Shown here piece after piece: positions 44,160 through 52,618 of a stretch of DNA of 64,000 nucleotides (position 1 is its first letter; each line of letters begins with the position of its first letter). The translations under genes were made by a program, and so were the position numbers. Location of the stretch: contig RPRQ01000012.1 in assembly GCA_003818205.1 (NCBI GenBank), positions 1 to 64,000 on the forward strand, given 5' to 3'. Origin of the DNA: Bacteroidales bacterium (GTDB lineage: Bacteria; Bacteroidota; Bacteroidia; Bacteroidales; Tenuifilaceae). Below the pieces are notes generated by a model, which was given only the letters and a program-made list of their open reading frames with translations, searched no databases and was not told the origin of the DNA.

Positions 44160-46364
44160 TTACTGTTGTTCAAGGCTAATATTGTAGATTCGAGCCTTTG
44201 TAATGGTAATCTCTTTGGTTTTAAATCCTTTTGCACCAATTATCAGGGCTTCAGAGCCTTGGGGGATTTCGAAAGCGAATTCACCCTTTGCGTTGGTCCA
44301 AGCCTCAGCAGCTGTATCCCTAACTCTAACCGATGCGCCTGCTATAGGTCCACCAAAAACATCCTTGATTACACCTTTCAGCTCATTGGGGTTTATCGCT
44401 TTAGCCGCATTATTTTTAGCAACATTTATATTTTGTATCGAAACTTTTGCATTTTGGTTTTTTGGGTCAATCTCAAGGGTTTTATTATAAGCTTCGATTG
44501 CTTTGTCATACTCATTGTTTGAGTAGTAGGTTAGCCCTACTGAATTATAGCCTATTGTTTTATAGGTCTTATTATCGCTTAGATTTACAATCATATTATA
44601 GTAATCCCTAGCTTTGCTATAATTCTTTGCTGAAAAATAATCACCACCCATAAAGCGATAAGCATTGAATAGGTCAGTCGCATACTTAACGCTATCTACA
44701 CGTGCTTTTTGAATTACCAATTCAAATTTTGGTTTAGCAATTCCTTGGGTATTTTCGGGATCCATAGCTGAATAAGTATTAGCCATCCAAACATAACCTT
44801 GAACCTCCTCGGGGAATTTTTGGTTAACGATGCTGAAGATTGAATCTGCTTTTTTATAACTTTCTCCTTGATAATAAGCCTTTCCAACAAGCATATAATC
44901 ATTTGCTCCATTCTTGCCAAGGTCGATAAGTTTTTCGAAATATTTTGCTGACTCGTTGAAGCGCTTGAAGTTATAAAGGTTAACTGCAATATCGTTCAAT
45001 AGCGATCTGTCCTCAGGTGCTTGGTCGTATGCTTTCTTATAAGCTGCAAAGGCTTTATCGATTTCAGCATCATCAGTAGCGATAATCTTTCTAAGGTCAG
45101 CGATTTGAGCATTAAGGGTGTCGATTTGTACCTTGATTTTATCCTTATTAGCCCCTTTAGCATTTTCGTACCTGTCGAGATTACGCTTTAAATCACCCTC
45201 TAGCTTTTCTGCATTCTGATAAACTTTTGGGTAGTCAGCGTTTTTCTTTAGGATAATTCTTGCGTAGTAAGTAAAATCTTTAGGGATTAAGCGATCTTCA
45301 GGCATCTCTTTAAATAGTTTATCCATGTATGCTAACGCCTTTTCGTAAGCTGGTGGCTCTTTTTCAAAGCTGGAGTATGCGGCAAGACGATTTAAATAAA
45401 TTCTTTTTTGATCGATGGTCAAAATCTCTTCAATGTTTTTTACTACTTCATCATACTCTTTAGCATAAAATAGTGAGGTAACGTAACGGATTTTAGCAGG
45501 TATATTGCCTTTGGTTAGCTCAAGGTATTTCTTAAAGTACTCTTTTGATTTGTCGTATTTAGCGGCCATTGAATATAGCTGACCAAGTTCACGGTAAGCT
45601 GGGGCGTAGTTTGCGTTTAAAGCGATTGCCTGCTCAAAGTAAGGAATAGCGTTATTAAGGTTACGTGCTCTCATGTAAATACTCCCAATCTTCATGTTCG
45701 CAGTTGGGCGGGTTTTATCAAGATTGTTTGCAATGCTGTAGTTCTTTACAGATGCTGAAGCATCCTTAATCATGAAATACAGATCCCCTGCAATTATATA
45801 AATATCAGGGCTTTTAGAATCGATTGATATTGCTTCACGAAGCAATGGGAATGCTTTTGACGTATCAACCTTTTCATTACGTACATAAGACTCAGCAAGT
45901 TTTGCAAGAGCAAAAGCGTAATCCTTTGGGTTTACAATGTTTTTGATCTTCTTGTATGCAGGTAATTGTCTTTTTGCTTTGGCACGGTAGTTTGCGGCTT
46001 CCTGATCTTTACCAAGGAAAAAGTTAACTTTAGCCAAACCAATATAGTTCAAAGGGTTTAAGCTATCGACCTTCACACCTAATTCATACATTTCTCTTGC
46101 TTGATCCGAAGAAATCTTCAATGAGTTAGAGATTGTATCGGCAAAATAGCCTAAAAGGTAAGTTTCACCAAAATAGAAGTAGTTCTTGCTTACAGTAGGT
46201 TCCTTCTTGATTAGCTCTTTAAAAGCGGCCTCAGCCTCATCGTACTGTTCGCTTTTGGTTAATGAATAATCAGCTTGTAAATCTTGAGCCTTGATATTGC
46301 TGGTAATTAAAAGACTTAACAAAGTTGCTAAAAATAAAATCGGTTTAATACTCAATCTTTTCAT
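44160..46364 (-). CDS. TPR protein with C-terminal carboxypeptidase-regulatory-like domain
   Basis: This is about 734 residues from the ATG at 46364 (signal peptide MKRLSIKPILFLATLLSLLITSNIKAQ); a longer frame from 46388 is less likely. Many TPR units fill most of the protein (KSEQYDEAEAAFKELIKKEP, SVGLTYYSNNEYDKAIEAYNKTLEIDP), interrupted by a short coiled coil (about 400-430). The last about 75 residues are a CarboxypepD_reg-like beta domain (GVIKDVFGGPIAGASVRVRD, TNAKGEFAFEIPQ). It is probably periplasmic and, by its position, part of the TonB-ExbBD/PstS-like system. The PstS-like gene ends about 27 bases upstream. Confidence 0.83.
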   Translation of the reverse strand: MKRLSIKPILFLATLLSLLITSNIKAQDLQADYSLTKSEQYDEAEAAFKELIKKEPTVSKNYFYFGETYLLGYFADTISNSLKISSDQAREMYELGVKVDSLNPLNYIGLAKVNFFLGKDQEAANYRAKAKRQLPAYKKIKNIVNPKDYAFALAKLAESYVRNEKVDTSKAFPLLREAISIDSKSPDIYIIAGDLYFMIKDASASVKNYSIANNLDKTRPTANMKIGSIYMRARNLNNAIPYFEQAIALNANYAPAYRELGQLYSMAAKYDKSKEYFKKYLELTKGNIPAKIRYVTSLFYAKEYDEVVKNIEEILTIDQKRIYLNRLAAYSSFEKEPPAYEKALAYMDKLFKEMPEDRLIPKDFTYYARIILKKNADYPKVYQNAEKLEGDLKRNLDRYENAKGANKDKIKVQIDTLNAQIADLRKIIATDDAEIDKAFAAYKKAYDQAPEDRSLLNDIAVNLYNFKRFNESAKYFEKLIDLGKNGANDYMLVGKAYYQGESYKKADSIFSIVNQKFPEEVQGYVWMANTYSAMDPENTQGIAKPKFELVIQKARVDSVKYATDLFNAYRFMGGDYFSAKNYSKARDYYNMIVNLSDNKTYKTIGYNSVGLTYYSNNEYDKAIEAYNKTLEIDPKNQNAKVSIQNINVAKNNAAKAINPNELKGVIKDVFGGPIAGASVRVRDTAAEAWTNAKGEFAFEIPQGSEALIIGAKGFKTKEITITKARIYNISLEQQ

Positions 46365-46391
46365 AGGTGTTATGGTTTTGTCAAACATTTA

Positions 46392-47348
46392 TTAGTGCTT
46401 TACTTGAATAAGTCTAATTGGTGAAACCGAAGGAACAAGGCCCGATTTTAATATAATTCGCTGACCCTGATCGTGTGTAACCCATTGTACAAATCCTGAG
46501 CCAAGTCCTGCGAAAGTTTCGCGTGATATTAGATAGACTTCACGGGTAAAGGGGTACGACTTGTTGTATATAGCTCCCTGCTCGGGTAAATAGAAAGAAG
46601 TATTATCATAGAACGGAGAGATGGCCATTACTCTAATGCCATTAGTGAATTTGCGACTTTGTGGATCGTCTTTATCGCTAATCCAGTTAACGGATATTAT
46701 GCCAAGAGCATTTCGGTTTTTTGAAATGAAGTTAATCACCTCCTCATTGGTGTTTACCGCGTAAAAGTTTTCGGGGAGTTGAGTGGCAATCTCGAATTTC
46801 TCTTTAAAATACCTTACATTTCCCGATTTGGTGTTGTCGAATACAACGCTGATTTTGTCGAGTTTAGAGTTAGGCTTAATATCCTTCCATGTTTTAATAT
46901 TACCGAGGAAGATATCTTTCACCTGCTGGTATGTTAAGATGGTATCTCTATTCTCCTTATTTACAATAAGGGCTATTGCATCGAATGCGAATGCTGTTGT
47001 GCGAGCAATTATTAATGTATCCCTAAGGGTTTTTATCTGCTCTTCGGTTAGCTGTTTGTTGGTTATGATCAGCTTAACCGAGTCGTTCATGAAATCGTTG
47101 ATGATATCAACCTCAGGTTTATAACGTGGGGTAATGTTTGCGTACTGGTAATAGCGGCTAAATACGAATATCTCAGAATCGATAATGGGTTGATATGATT
47201 CATCAACGCTTATCTTGATATCCCCTCGTGTTGGGGTTTCGTCAAGGGCTTGCTTACTCTCCGATCGACATGATACGAATATGGCAATGGCTGCAAAAAT
47301 TGCAGCACACCCTATTCCCAAAAGCATCTTTGTTGATAGCTTTCTCAT
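46392..47348 (-). CDS. PstS-like phosphate-type substrate-binding lipoprotein
   Basis: This is about 318 residues from the ATG at 47348; a longer frame from 47387 is less likely. The lipoprotein signal ends in IAIFVSCRSE. It has a periplasmic-binding-protein fold of PstS type: ISVDESYQPIIDSEIF, VFDNTKSGNVRYFKE, NALGIISVNWISD and FTREVYLISRETFAGLGSGFVQWVTHDQGQ. No pst permease genes are present in the window, so classical phosphate uptake is not supported. Its close link to TPR, ExbB, ExbD and TonB genes is a pattern common in Bacteroidota and suggests another role. Confidence 0.82.
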   Translation of the reverse strand: MRKLSTKMLLGIGCAAIFAAIAIFVSCRSESKQALDETPTRGDIKISVDESYQPIIDSEIFVFSRYYQYANITPRYKPEVDIINDFMNDSVKLIITNKQLTEEQIKTLRDTLIIARTTAFAFDAIALIVNKENRDTILTYQQVKDIFLGNIKTWKDIKPNSKLDKISVVFDNTKSGNVRYFKEKFEIATQLPENFYAVNTNEEVINFISKNRNALGIISVNWISDKDDPQSRKFTNGIRVMAISPFYDNTSFYLPEQGAIYNKSYPFTREVYLISRETFAGLGSGFVQWVTHDQGQRIILKSGLVPSVSPIRLIQVKH

Positions 47349-47482
47349 TTTGTTAACCTTAGAATTAAACCAAAAATTGGAACGCAATGATAATAAAAAA
47401 TTTGAATATCTGACACCAACAATTGTTAAATATTAATGCTTAATGCTTTACATATTTATTATTTTGAACCTTTTGCCCTTGT

Positions 47483-47716
47483 CTATTCGTTGTCGTACTT
47501 ACTGGAAAAGAATTCCTCTTTAATTTTTTCAATTAATTTGTATAAACGGAAAATACCGTAAAAAACGAATGTACCTCCTACTAGATAACGTATAAACTTA
47601 TCGATATGTGTTAAATCGCTCGATAAAATAAAATATAGCCCAACACCAAGGTAGAAAAAAGTCATTATGCTCCCGAAAAGAACCATAAACTGGCTGTACC
47701 ATCTGTTCATACTCAT
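47483..47716 (-). CDS. Small two-helix membrane protein
   Basis: This 77-residue protein has two hydrophobic segments (about 9-32 GSIMTFFYLGVGLYFILSSD and 43-62 YLVGGTFVFYGIFRLYKLIE) and a charged tail (KIKEEFFSSKYDNE). No characterised family is recognised. It lies just upstream of the PstS-like gene on the same strand, with about 130 bases between, and might belong with it. Function unknown. Confidence 0.65.
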   Translation of the reverse strand: MSMNRWYSQFMVLFGSIMTFFYLGVGLYFILSSDLTHIDKFIRYLVGGTFVFYGIFRLYKLIEKIKEEFFSSKYDNE

Positions 47717-47845
47717 AATCTATGTTTTTTGCAAATTAAACTAAAAAAACACAACATAAAAATGACTATAGCTATTAATCTAAAATCTTTTTCAGGTTTA
47801 GCTATGCAAAGGTTATTAATTAAATCTAAGAAAAGCTTTCAGTAA

Positions 47846-48268
47846 CTATTTTTTTGCATTCTTTAGCGCATCGAGAGAGGCGAATTTGAAAAAATTGTAC
47901 GACCAGGTTGCCCCTGTTATGGCATCAACTTTTTCTATATTTTGAACTTTTTTTAATAGTTTGGGGTAGGTTTGCACCCCTTTCCAATCGTTCTGGCATT
48001 GGTTGATGTAGTGTTCGTTCCCCTCGAAATATTTTTCGTATGACTCGTTAAAAATTTCATTTTTTGCCGTGTCAACAATTTTAAAGTCAGCATCCACCGG
48101 CCATCCGTTCTTTACCGTTATGGTTATATATCCAACGTAAGGCTCGTAGGTATATTGCGCTTGTGTCTTCCCATTATATACTCCATCGATGTAGGGACCA
48201 CTTTTTTGGGCGCAAGCAACGAATAGAAACACACAAAGGGTTAAAGAAATAAATACTAGTTTTTTCAT
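47846..48268 (-). CDS. FMN-binding-domain lipoprotein
   Basis: This 140-residue protein has a lipoprotein signal with Cys19 (LFVACAQKS). The mature part is a single FMN-binding domain (DGVYNGKTQAQY ... ITVKNGWPVDADFKIVDT), ending in the flavinylation-type motif DAITGATWS with candidate FMN-linked Thr121. In this family FMN is attached covalently to Thr by ApbE. It is probably a small electron carrier facing the periplasm. No ApbE or Rnf/NQR gene lies nearby. The two-helix protein gene precedes it in coordinates by about 130 bases. Confidence 0.8.
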   Translation of the reverse strand: MKKLVFISLTLCVFLFVACAQKSGPYIDGVYNGKTQAQYTYEPYVGYITITVKNGWPVDADFKIVDTAKNEIFNESYEKYFEGNEHYINQCQNDWKGVQTYPKLLKKVQNIEKVDAITGATWSYNFFKFASLDALKNAKK

Positions 48269-48424
48269 TTGCTATTTTTCATGGTTAAGGTTTTCAAAAT
48301 TATGATACATGAAACGATTTTTACCCTATCGATTTTTCATCGAAATTAGGTTTTGGATTTGAATTGTGCTACAAAAAATGAATATTTGCAAAATGAACAG
48401 AGGCAGATTCTTTACTTTCGAACA

Positions 48425-49003
48425 ATGAGAACATTTTTTTTTGTTTTTTTTGTCTTTATCAGTATCGGTATCAAGGCACAGGTTAATGATTCGAACAAAC
48501 ATGCTAGGAATGTATTTTTAACCAATAAGGTTATGGTAAATACATTGGATGGAAAACCTATAGGTTTCTTCTTAAATCATTCGGGTATTGATAAGGACGC
48601 CAAAAGGTTTTATCGAGGGGAGCTAGGTGTTGGTGATGGTAATACCCTTAATGGAATTGCGGATAGTTTAATTTCTTGTAGTTTAGAAACTAAACCCTTC
48701 TATTTCTTTATCTTTAATCAGATAGTAGAATTGTCGAATGGAGAATATGAAGAGTTCGTGGCTAGCAAGTGCAAAGAGTTTTTAGAGATGTATCCCTGTG
48801 AGTTTTTTCATTCTTTCAACCAGCCCGAATTGAACATTAATGTGGTAAAATGGACGAACTATATTGGAATTACCCTGAAAGATAGGGGGAGTTTTTCCAT
48901 ATATAGAACCAGAGTTGATTCCACGATTAAGGCTCGCTGTCCTGATATCCAAGACCTATTGAAGAGCTTTATGGTTGAGGTAAGGATGTGCCTTGTAAGG
49001 TAA
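48425..49003 (+). CDS. Exported protein of unknown function
   Basis: This is about 192 residues from the ATG at 48425, which gives the signal peptide MRTFFFVFFVFISIGIKAQ; a longer frame from 48353 is less likely. No known domain is recognised. Features: SNKHARNVFLTNKVMVNT, then an alpha-beta mix with KPFYFFIFNQIVELSNGEYEEFV and a C-terminal RCPDIQDLLKSFMVEVRM. It ends 9 bases from the convergent gene at 49013. Possibly a short secreted factor; no operon. Confidence 0.5.
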   Translation: MRTFFFVFFVFISIGIKAQVNDSNKHARNVFLTNKVMVNTLDGKPIGFFLNHSGIDKDAKRFYRGELGVGDGNTLNGIADSLISCSLETKPFYFFIFNQIVELSNGEYEEFVASKCKEFLEMYPCEFFHSFNQPELNINVVKWTNYIGITLKDRGSFSIYRTRVDSTIKARCPDIQDLLKSFMVEVRMCLVR

Positions 49004-49012
49004 TTATTCAAC

Positions 49013-50335
49013 TTATTGTTTAAAGGTTTTTCCCACAGTAATACTAAGCTCTGATGAGAATAGCATTGTTCTATCATTATCTTCAATATAGTAGTTCAGA
49101 AGGGTTTTTAAACTCTTTGAGATTTTTCCGTTGAAGGATAGATTGCCATTAGTATAGACCTCAATGGGCTTATCCAAATCGAAGACATCGGGGGAGATTA
49201 GCAAAGTGTATTTTTTCACATTCTGAGTTTTTACGAATACCTTATTCTCTATCTTTTGTACCTCTATCTGCCCAAAGAGCCTTCGCCGAGGGAATAGTTG
49301 CACTGACTCGTCATTAATGGTAATTTGGTTCGAATCTTCAATTTTACCCCCTTCGGTTTTTCCTATACGGTCGATTTTAACCCAGTATTTTCTGCAAAAT
49401 GTATCGGGTTTCTCCGTGGCATAGAATATCCTATCGGGGAATGGATTTCGTTTATGCGCATGAATAAAGTTTTTAATGGTATCCTTTAGTATCGGGTACC
49501 ACCTTATGTTGTGCTTTGATGAGTCGCTAATAAAAAATTTTACTTCTTTTGCATGTTTTTTCAGCTCGTTTATGGTCGGTACAACAAAGTCAATGCTAAA
49601 AATTTCATCTCTTTTGCTATTGACAATCAAAAATGATAGGTTTTGATAATTCTTAATGAAGAATTGCTTATTGGTAAGAAATGTAAGCATTTCAATACTA
49701 CCAATAAATGGCATAAGGCATGAAAATGGGGTTTGATAGAAGTTTGTAAGGTAGTAAATTCCTGTGGCTCCATCGGAAATCCCGGTTATTGAAATATCAT
49801 TCTCATCCACATTATAGGTTTCTTTTACATACTCAAGAAGTTTAGAGATATTCTCATATTGACTATAATTCCACCACTTCGACAAAGCCCACGAGGCAGG
49901 GTAAAGATTAATCGTATTTACTGATCTCCAAACAGTATCCATTCTGTTAACGGTGCTAACCCATTGTCGCATATCGAATGTTGACACTGCTCCATGCAAG
50001 AAAATTCGAACCTGATATTTCTTAGCCGGATTATATTTGTAGGGGATAAAAACCAGGTTAGGGTGTTCAACCCCAAGTGCATTCTTAAAGTTATGCTCAA
50101 AAAAACCTTTGGAAACCTCTTTTGAATAGCGTTTACCCTCTTTTAATTGACTGTATAAGTAGTTGAAGTCAGGGCTTAACTGGATGATTTTCTTTTTTAC
50201 CTTTTGTTTCTCTTTTGTATTCGCGTGAAGAAAAGTATTTATGGTTTGATTAACAATCGATGAGTCGAGCGTTTGGGCTGCTAAGCATTGAATATTCAAT
50301 ACGATTAGAGCAAAAAGGCAATAACTTTTTATCAT
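49013..50335 (-). CDS. Exported alpha/beta-hydrolase-like protein
   Basis: This 440-residue protein has a signal peptide (MIKSYCLFALIVLNIQCLAA). A hydrolase-like core spans about 90-290: VRIFLHGAVS (oxyanion-type loop at 111-118), nucleophile candidate Ser187 in ISITGISDGATGIYYL, Asp in NSKRDEIFS and His in SDSSKHNIRWYP. This resembles esterase/PHB-depolymerase-like folds. The C-terminal about 150 residues are beta-rich (KVFVKTQNVKKYTLLISPDVFDL). Substrate unknown. It is preceded by the second dispersed repeat. Confidence 0.65.
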   Translation of the reverse strand: MIKSYCLFALIVLNIQCLAAQTLDSSIVNQTINTFLHANTKEKQKVKKKIIQLSPDFNYLYSQLKEGKRYSKEVSKGFFEHNFKNALGVEHPNLVFIPYKYNPAKKYQVRIFLHGAVSTFDMRQWVSTVNRMDTVWRSVNTINLYPASWALSKWWNYSQYENISKLLEYVKETYNVDENDISITGISDGATGIYYLTNFYQTPFSCLMPFIGSIEMLTFLTNKQFFIKNYQNLSFLIVNSKRDEIFSIDFVVPTINELKKHAKEVKFFISDSSKHNIRWYPILKDTIKNFIHAHKRNPFPDRIFYATEKPDTFCRKYWVKIDRIGKTEGGKIEDSNQITINDESVQLFPRRRLFGQIEVQKIENKVFVKTQNVKKYTLLISPDVFDLDKPIEVYTNGNLSFNGKISKSLKTLLNYYIEDNDRTMLFSSELSITVGKTFKQ

Positions 50336-50415
50336 TTTGAAAGATTTTACTTGTATTGCTTCTTCTTATATGAACCTCATAGTATGAATTACCCTACCTG
50401 AGAGAGATATTTTTA

Positions 50416-50707
50416 ATCATTATTAACCGAGAAAAAAATCTAAATTCAATAGGTCGCAGCGATGCTGCTTCCAGTTAAAATATAATCATCTATTCTACAA
50501 ATAGTTCGCAGCAATGCTGCTTTTTAAAGTCGCAGAGCGACGACCTATTTGTAGTAATTCTTATTATAACGAAAATCAAGCCCCGTTAGGCCTGCCTGCC
50601 CTGCCTACCGGCAGGCAGGCGGTAGGCAGGGGTGACCTATACATTGAATGTAGTAATATCAAGTATTTCATAAATTAGTAATAGTTTAGTCGGTCAGTAG
50701 TGATTTT
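50416..50707. repeat. Dispersed repeat of about 290 bp, copy 2
   Basis: Copy of 15875-16151 in the same orientation, with shared GGTCGCAGCGATGCTGCTT, TAGTTCGCAGCAATGCTGCTT, GCGACGACCTATTTGTAG and TAGTCGGTCAGTAGTGATTTT. It has a longer CCTGCCTACCGGCAGGCAGG palindrome than copy 1. It fills most of the 480-base gap upstream of the exported hydrolase. No gene is seen. Confidence 0.8.
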
Positions 50708-50818
50708 TAATATATTGTTTCGGATTATAAAATTGATAGTTCAAAGTAATAGCTATATTTGAATAGTCGGAGTTATACTTATGAAAACATAATTGTATTC
50801 TCTAACCCGTAGAAAAAA

Positions 50819-51508
50819 ATGAAGGTTAAAACCAGTTTGGTGTTATTTCTATCTATAATTTGGGGTATAGACTTATATGCTCAGCTTCATTTAACCTCGG
50901 TAGATTTTGACCGTGTCCCTCAAAAAAAGGTTCAAGGTTTATTGAAGCAGCAGTTTGAGGGTGGGGTGAATTATTTCATAGAATTAAAACCATCCTGTTA
51001 CAATGTGCAGGACTCAAGCAGGTATAGCCATCAGAATAGTTCACATATTATCAAAGAGACGATTCTTAAGGTTTGGGTTAAACTTAAAAGTATTAGACCA
51101 AAGGATGAGTATCGGGGAAGAATGGTCTCGTTTGGATTTCTATATTCAAAAAACAAGGATAAAATCTTTTATGATAACGATGATATAAAAGGAATAGAGG
51201 AGGGAGAAGTTTTATATTTGAACCTAAAACTCCTTGGTGGCATAAAGAATATTGCGGTTGCGCTTGAGGTTACAAAGGTTGATGAGGAAAATAAAATAAT
51301 TCGGTTCTGTTATTTAAATAATGGGATGACAGAAGGTACTCAGCAGGTTCGGTTAATTGAGGATAAGGATGGCAACACGGTTATATCTCAAGAATCGAAA
51401 TACCGCAATAAATCCAAATTTAGAGAGAAAAGGCTCTACCCAATATTTCATAGGCAGGCTGTAAATGAACTTCACGCTAATATTCAGAAATTTATAGAAG
51501 GGTTTTAG
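50819..51508 (+). CDS. Exported protein of unknown function
   Basis: This 229-residue protein has a signal peptide (MKVKTSLVLFLSIIWGIDLYAQ). I recognise no domain. The mature part is mixed alpha-beta with many charged residues: DFDRVPQKKVQGLLKQQFEGG, KSIRPKDEYRGRMVSFGFLYS, LYLNLKLLGGIKNIAVALEV. The C-terminal third has HRQAVNELHANIQKFIEG. It is a single gene, with the DUF1456 gene starting about 50 bases further on the same strand. Confidence 0.5.
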   Translation: MKVKTSLVLFLSIIWGIDLYAQLHLTSVDFDRVPQKKVQGLLKQQFEGGVNYFIELKPSCYNVQDSSRYSHQNSSHIIKETILKVWVKLKSIRPKDEYRGRMVSFGFLYSKNKDKIFYDNDDIKGIEEGEVLYLNLKLLGGIKNIAVALEVTKVDEENKIIRFCYLNNGMTEGTQQVRLIEDKDGNTVISQESKYRNKSKFREKRLYPIFHRQAVNELHANIQKFIEGF

Positions 51509-51556
51509 TCTATTGCCTTACAGGTCAGATATTCATAAACGAAAAATTTGTATTTC

Positions 51557-51793
51557 ATGGATAATAATGATGTTTTCAAAAAGCTGAGAGTTGCCCTTCA
51601 CCTTAGGGATGATGAAATTGTTGAAATACTCAAACTCGTAAACTACGAGATTACAAAAACCGAGCTAAGTGCTGTTTTCCGTAAAGACGATCATCCGAAC
51701 TATAAGCCATGTGGCGATCAACTCCTTCGTAATTTCCTTAATGGACTGATAATTCATTTGAGGGGGAAGCAGGAAGGTAAAGCTATAGAATGA
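51557..51793 (+). CDS. DUF1456 family protein (YehS-like)
   Basis: This is 78 residues from the ATG at 51557; a TTG at 51548 would add three. It matches DUF1456: NNDVFKKLRVALHLRDDEIVEILKLV, then TKTELSAVFRKDDHPNYKPCGDQLLRNFLNGLI. These are small cytosolic all-helical proteins related to E. coli YehS, of unknown function; the usual protein is longer with two similar repeats, so this may be a single-repeat or shortened form. It stands alone, tail-to-tail with the efflux operon. Confidence 0.75.
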   Translation: MDNNDVFKKLRVALHLRDDEIVEILKLVNYEITKTELSAVFRKDDHPNYKPCGDQLLRNFLNGLIIHLRGKQEGKAIE

Positions 51794-51859
51794 AAGCATA
51801 TGTGTAACTCAATCACGAATTACACACCGCATAAAACTCTATACAAAGGATCTTTCTTA

Positions 51860-52558
51860 TTAAATGAATTTCTCCCTCTTCTGTAGTTTAAGCATCCCTG
51901 CTAATAAGAACACCATACTTCCTGCTGTCAGGAATATTCTATTCTTGAAAATAATCTTAGCCCAAATTTGGGGGTTCAAATCGGAAGGAACCTGATAAGG
52001 GTTTAGCAATATATTCCAGTAAGAATTTCGAAGCATTTCGCTAAATATGGATAGGATTATTCCTAGGATTACCATCACCACAGCCGTTGCATTCCCATTT
52101 CGAATTATAGTTGAAACCCAAAATGCCATACTTCCCAAGAATATAAGCGGAAACATTAGGTGAAAGGCAAACTCAACAATAGGTATTGGTTCAAAAAGAA
52201 TCCACGCAGCAAATGCAAATGCAATAAGGAGAATGAATACAAACACAAAGATGATTAGGATTCTGAATAGCCAGACCTTGAACCGATAATCGGGAATTCC
52301 AAACAGCAGCTCAATGGTTCGTGAATCAGTATCATGCTGAATACCAAATACCGTAGGGTAGAACATTAGCAGCATTCCAGGGAATACAAGAGAATCGTAA
52401 ATATCTTTAATTTGAATGTTGGAGTCATTGAAGGCCATCATGGTGCTGATGAATAGAAAAAATGCAATAGACGCCAACAGGAACCAAATGAACTTACCCG
52501 AAAATACAATCTGAAGATTATAGCGGGTCATCCTCCAAAGCAGTAATATTTTATTCAT
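51860..52558 (-). CDS. ABC-2-type permease subunit
   Basis: This 232-residue protein has six membrane helices of the ABC-2 type: FIWFLLASIAFFLFISTMM, GMLLMFYPTVFGIQHDTDSRTIELLF, FVFVFILLIAFAFAAWILF, AFHLMFPLIFLGSMAFWVSTII, VVMVILGIILSIF and a last helix FLTAGSMVFLLAGML. It lies 50 bases downstream of the RND-ABC fusion on the same strand and is the natural partner for that protein's ATPase domain. No other ATPase is nearby. Substrate unknown. It is the last gene of the efflux operon. Confidence 0.8.
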   Translation of the reverse strand: MNKILLLWRMTRYNLQIVFSGKFIWFLLASIAFFLFISTMMAFNDSNIQIKDIYDSLVFPGMLLMFYPTVFGIQHDTDSRTIELLFGIPDYRFKVWLFRILIIFVFVFILLIAFAFAAWILFEPIPIVEFAFHLMFPLIFLGSMAFWVSTIIRNGNATAVVMVILGIILSIFSEMLRNSYWNILLNPYQVPSDLNPQIWAKIIFKNRIFLTAGSMVFLLAGMLKLQKREKFI

Positions 52559-52579
52559 GTTTGATATTTTAATGCTTAG

Positions 52580-52618
52580 CGCACTTAAAGGGACAAGAGT
52601 TAAGGCACTTTAAGTACT
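52580..52618. repeat. AGTGCC-type arm between the ABC-2 permease and RND-ABC genes
   Basis: GCACTTAAAGGGACAAGAG and AAGGCACTTTAAGTACTTA words match the cassette arms at 23821-24281. The last codons of the RND-ABC fusion (Ser-Thr and stop) lie inside this arm, so the element sets the 3' end of that gene. Confidence 0.65.
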
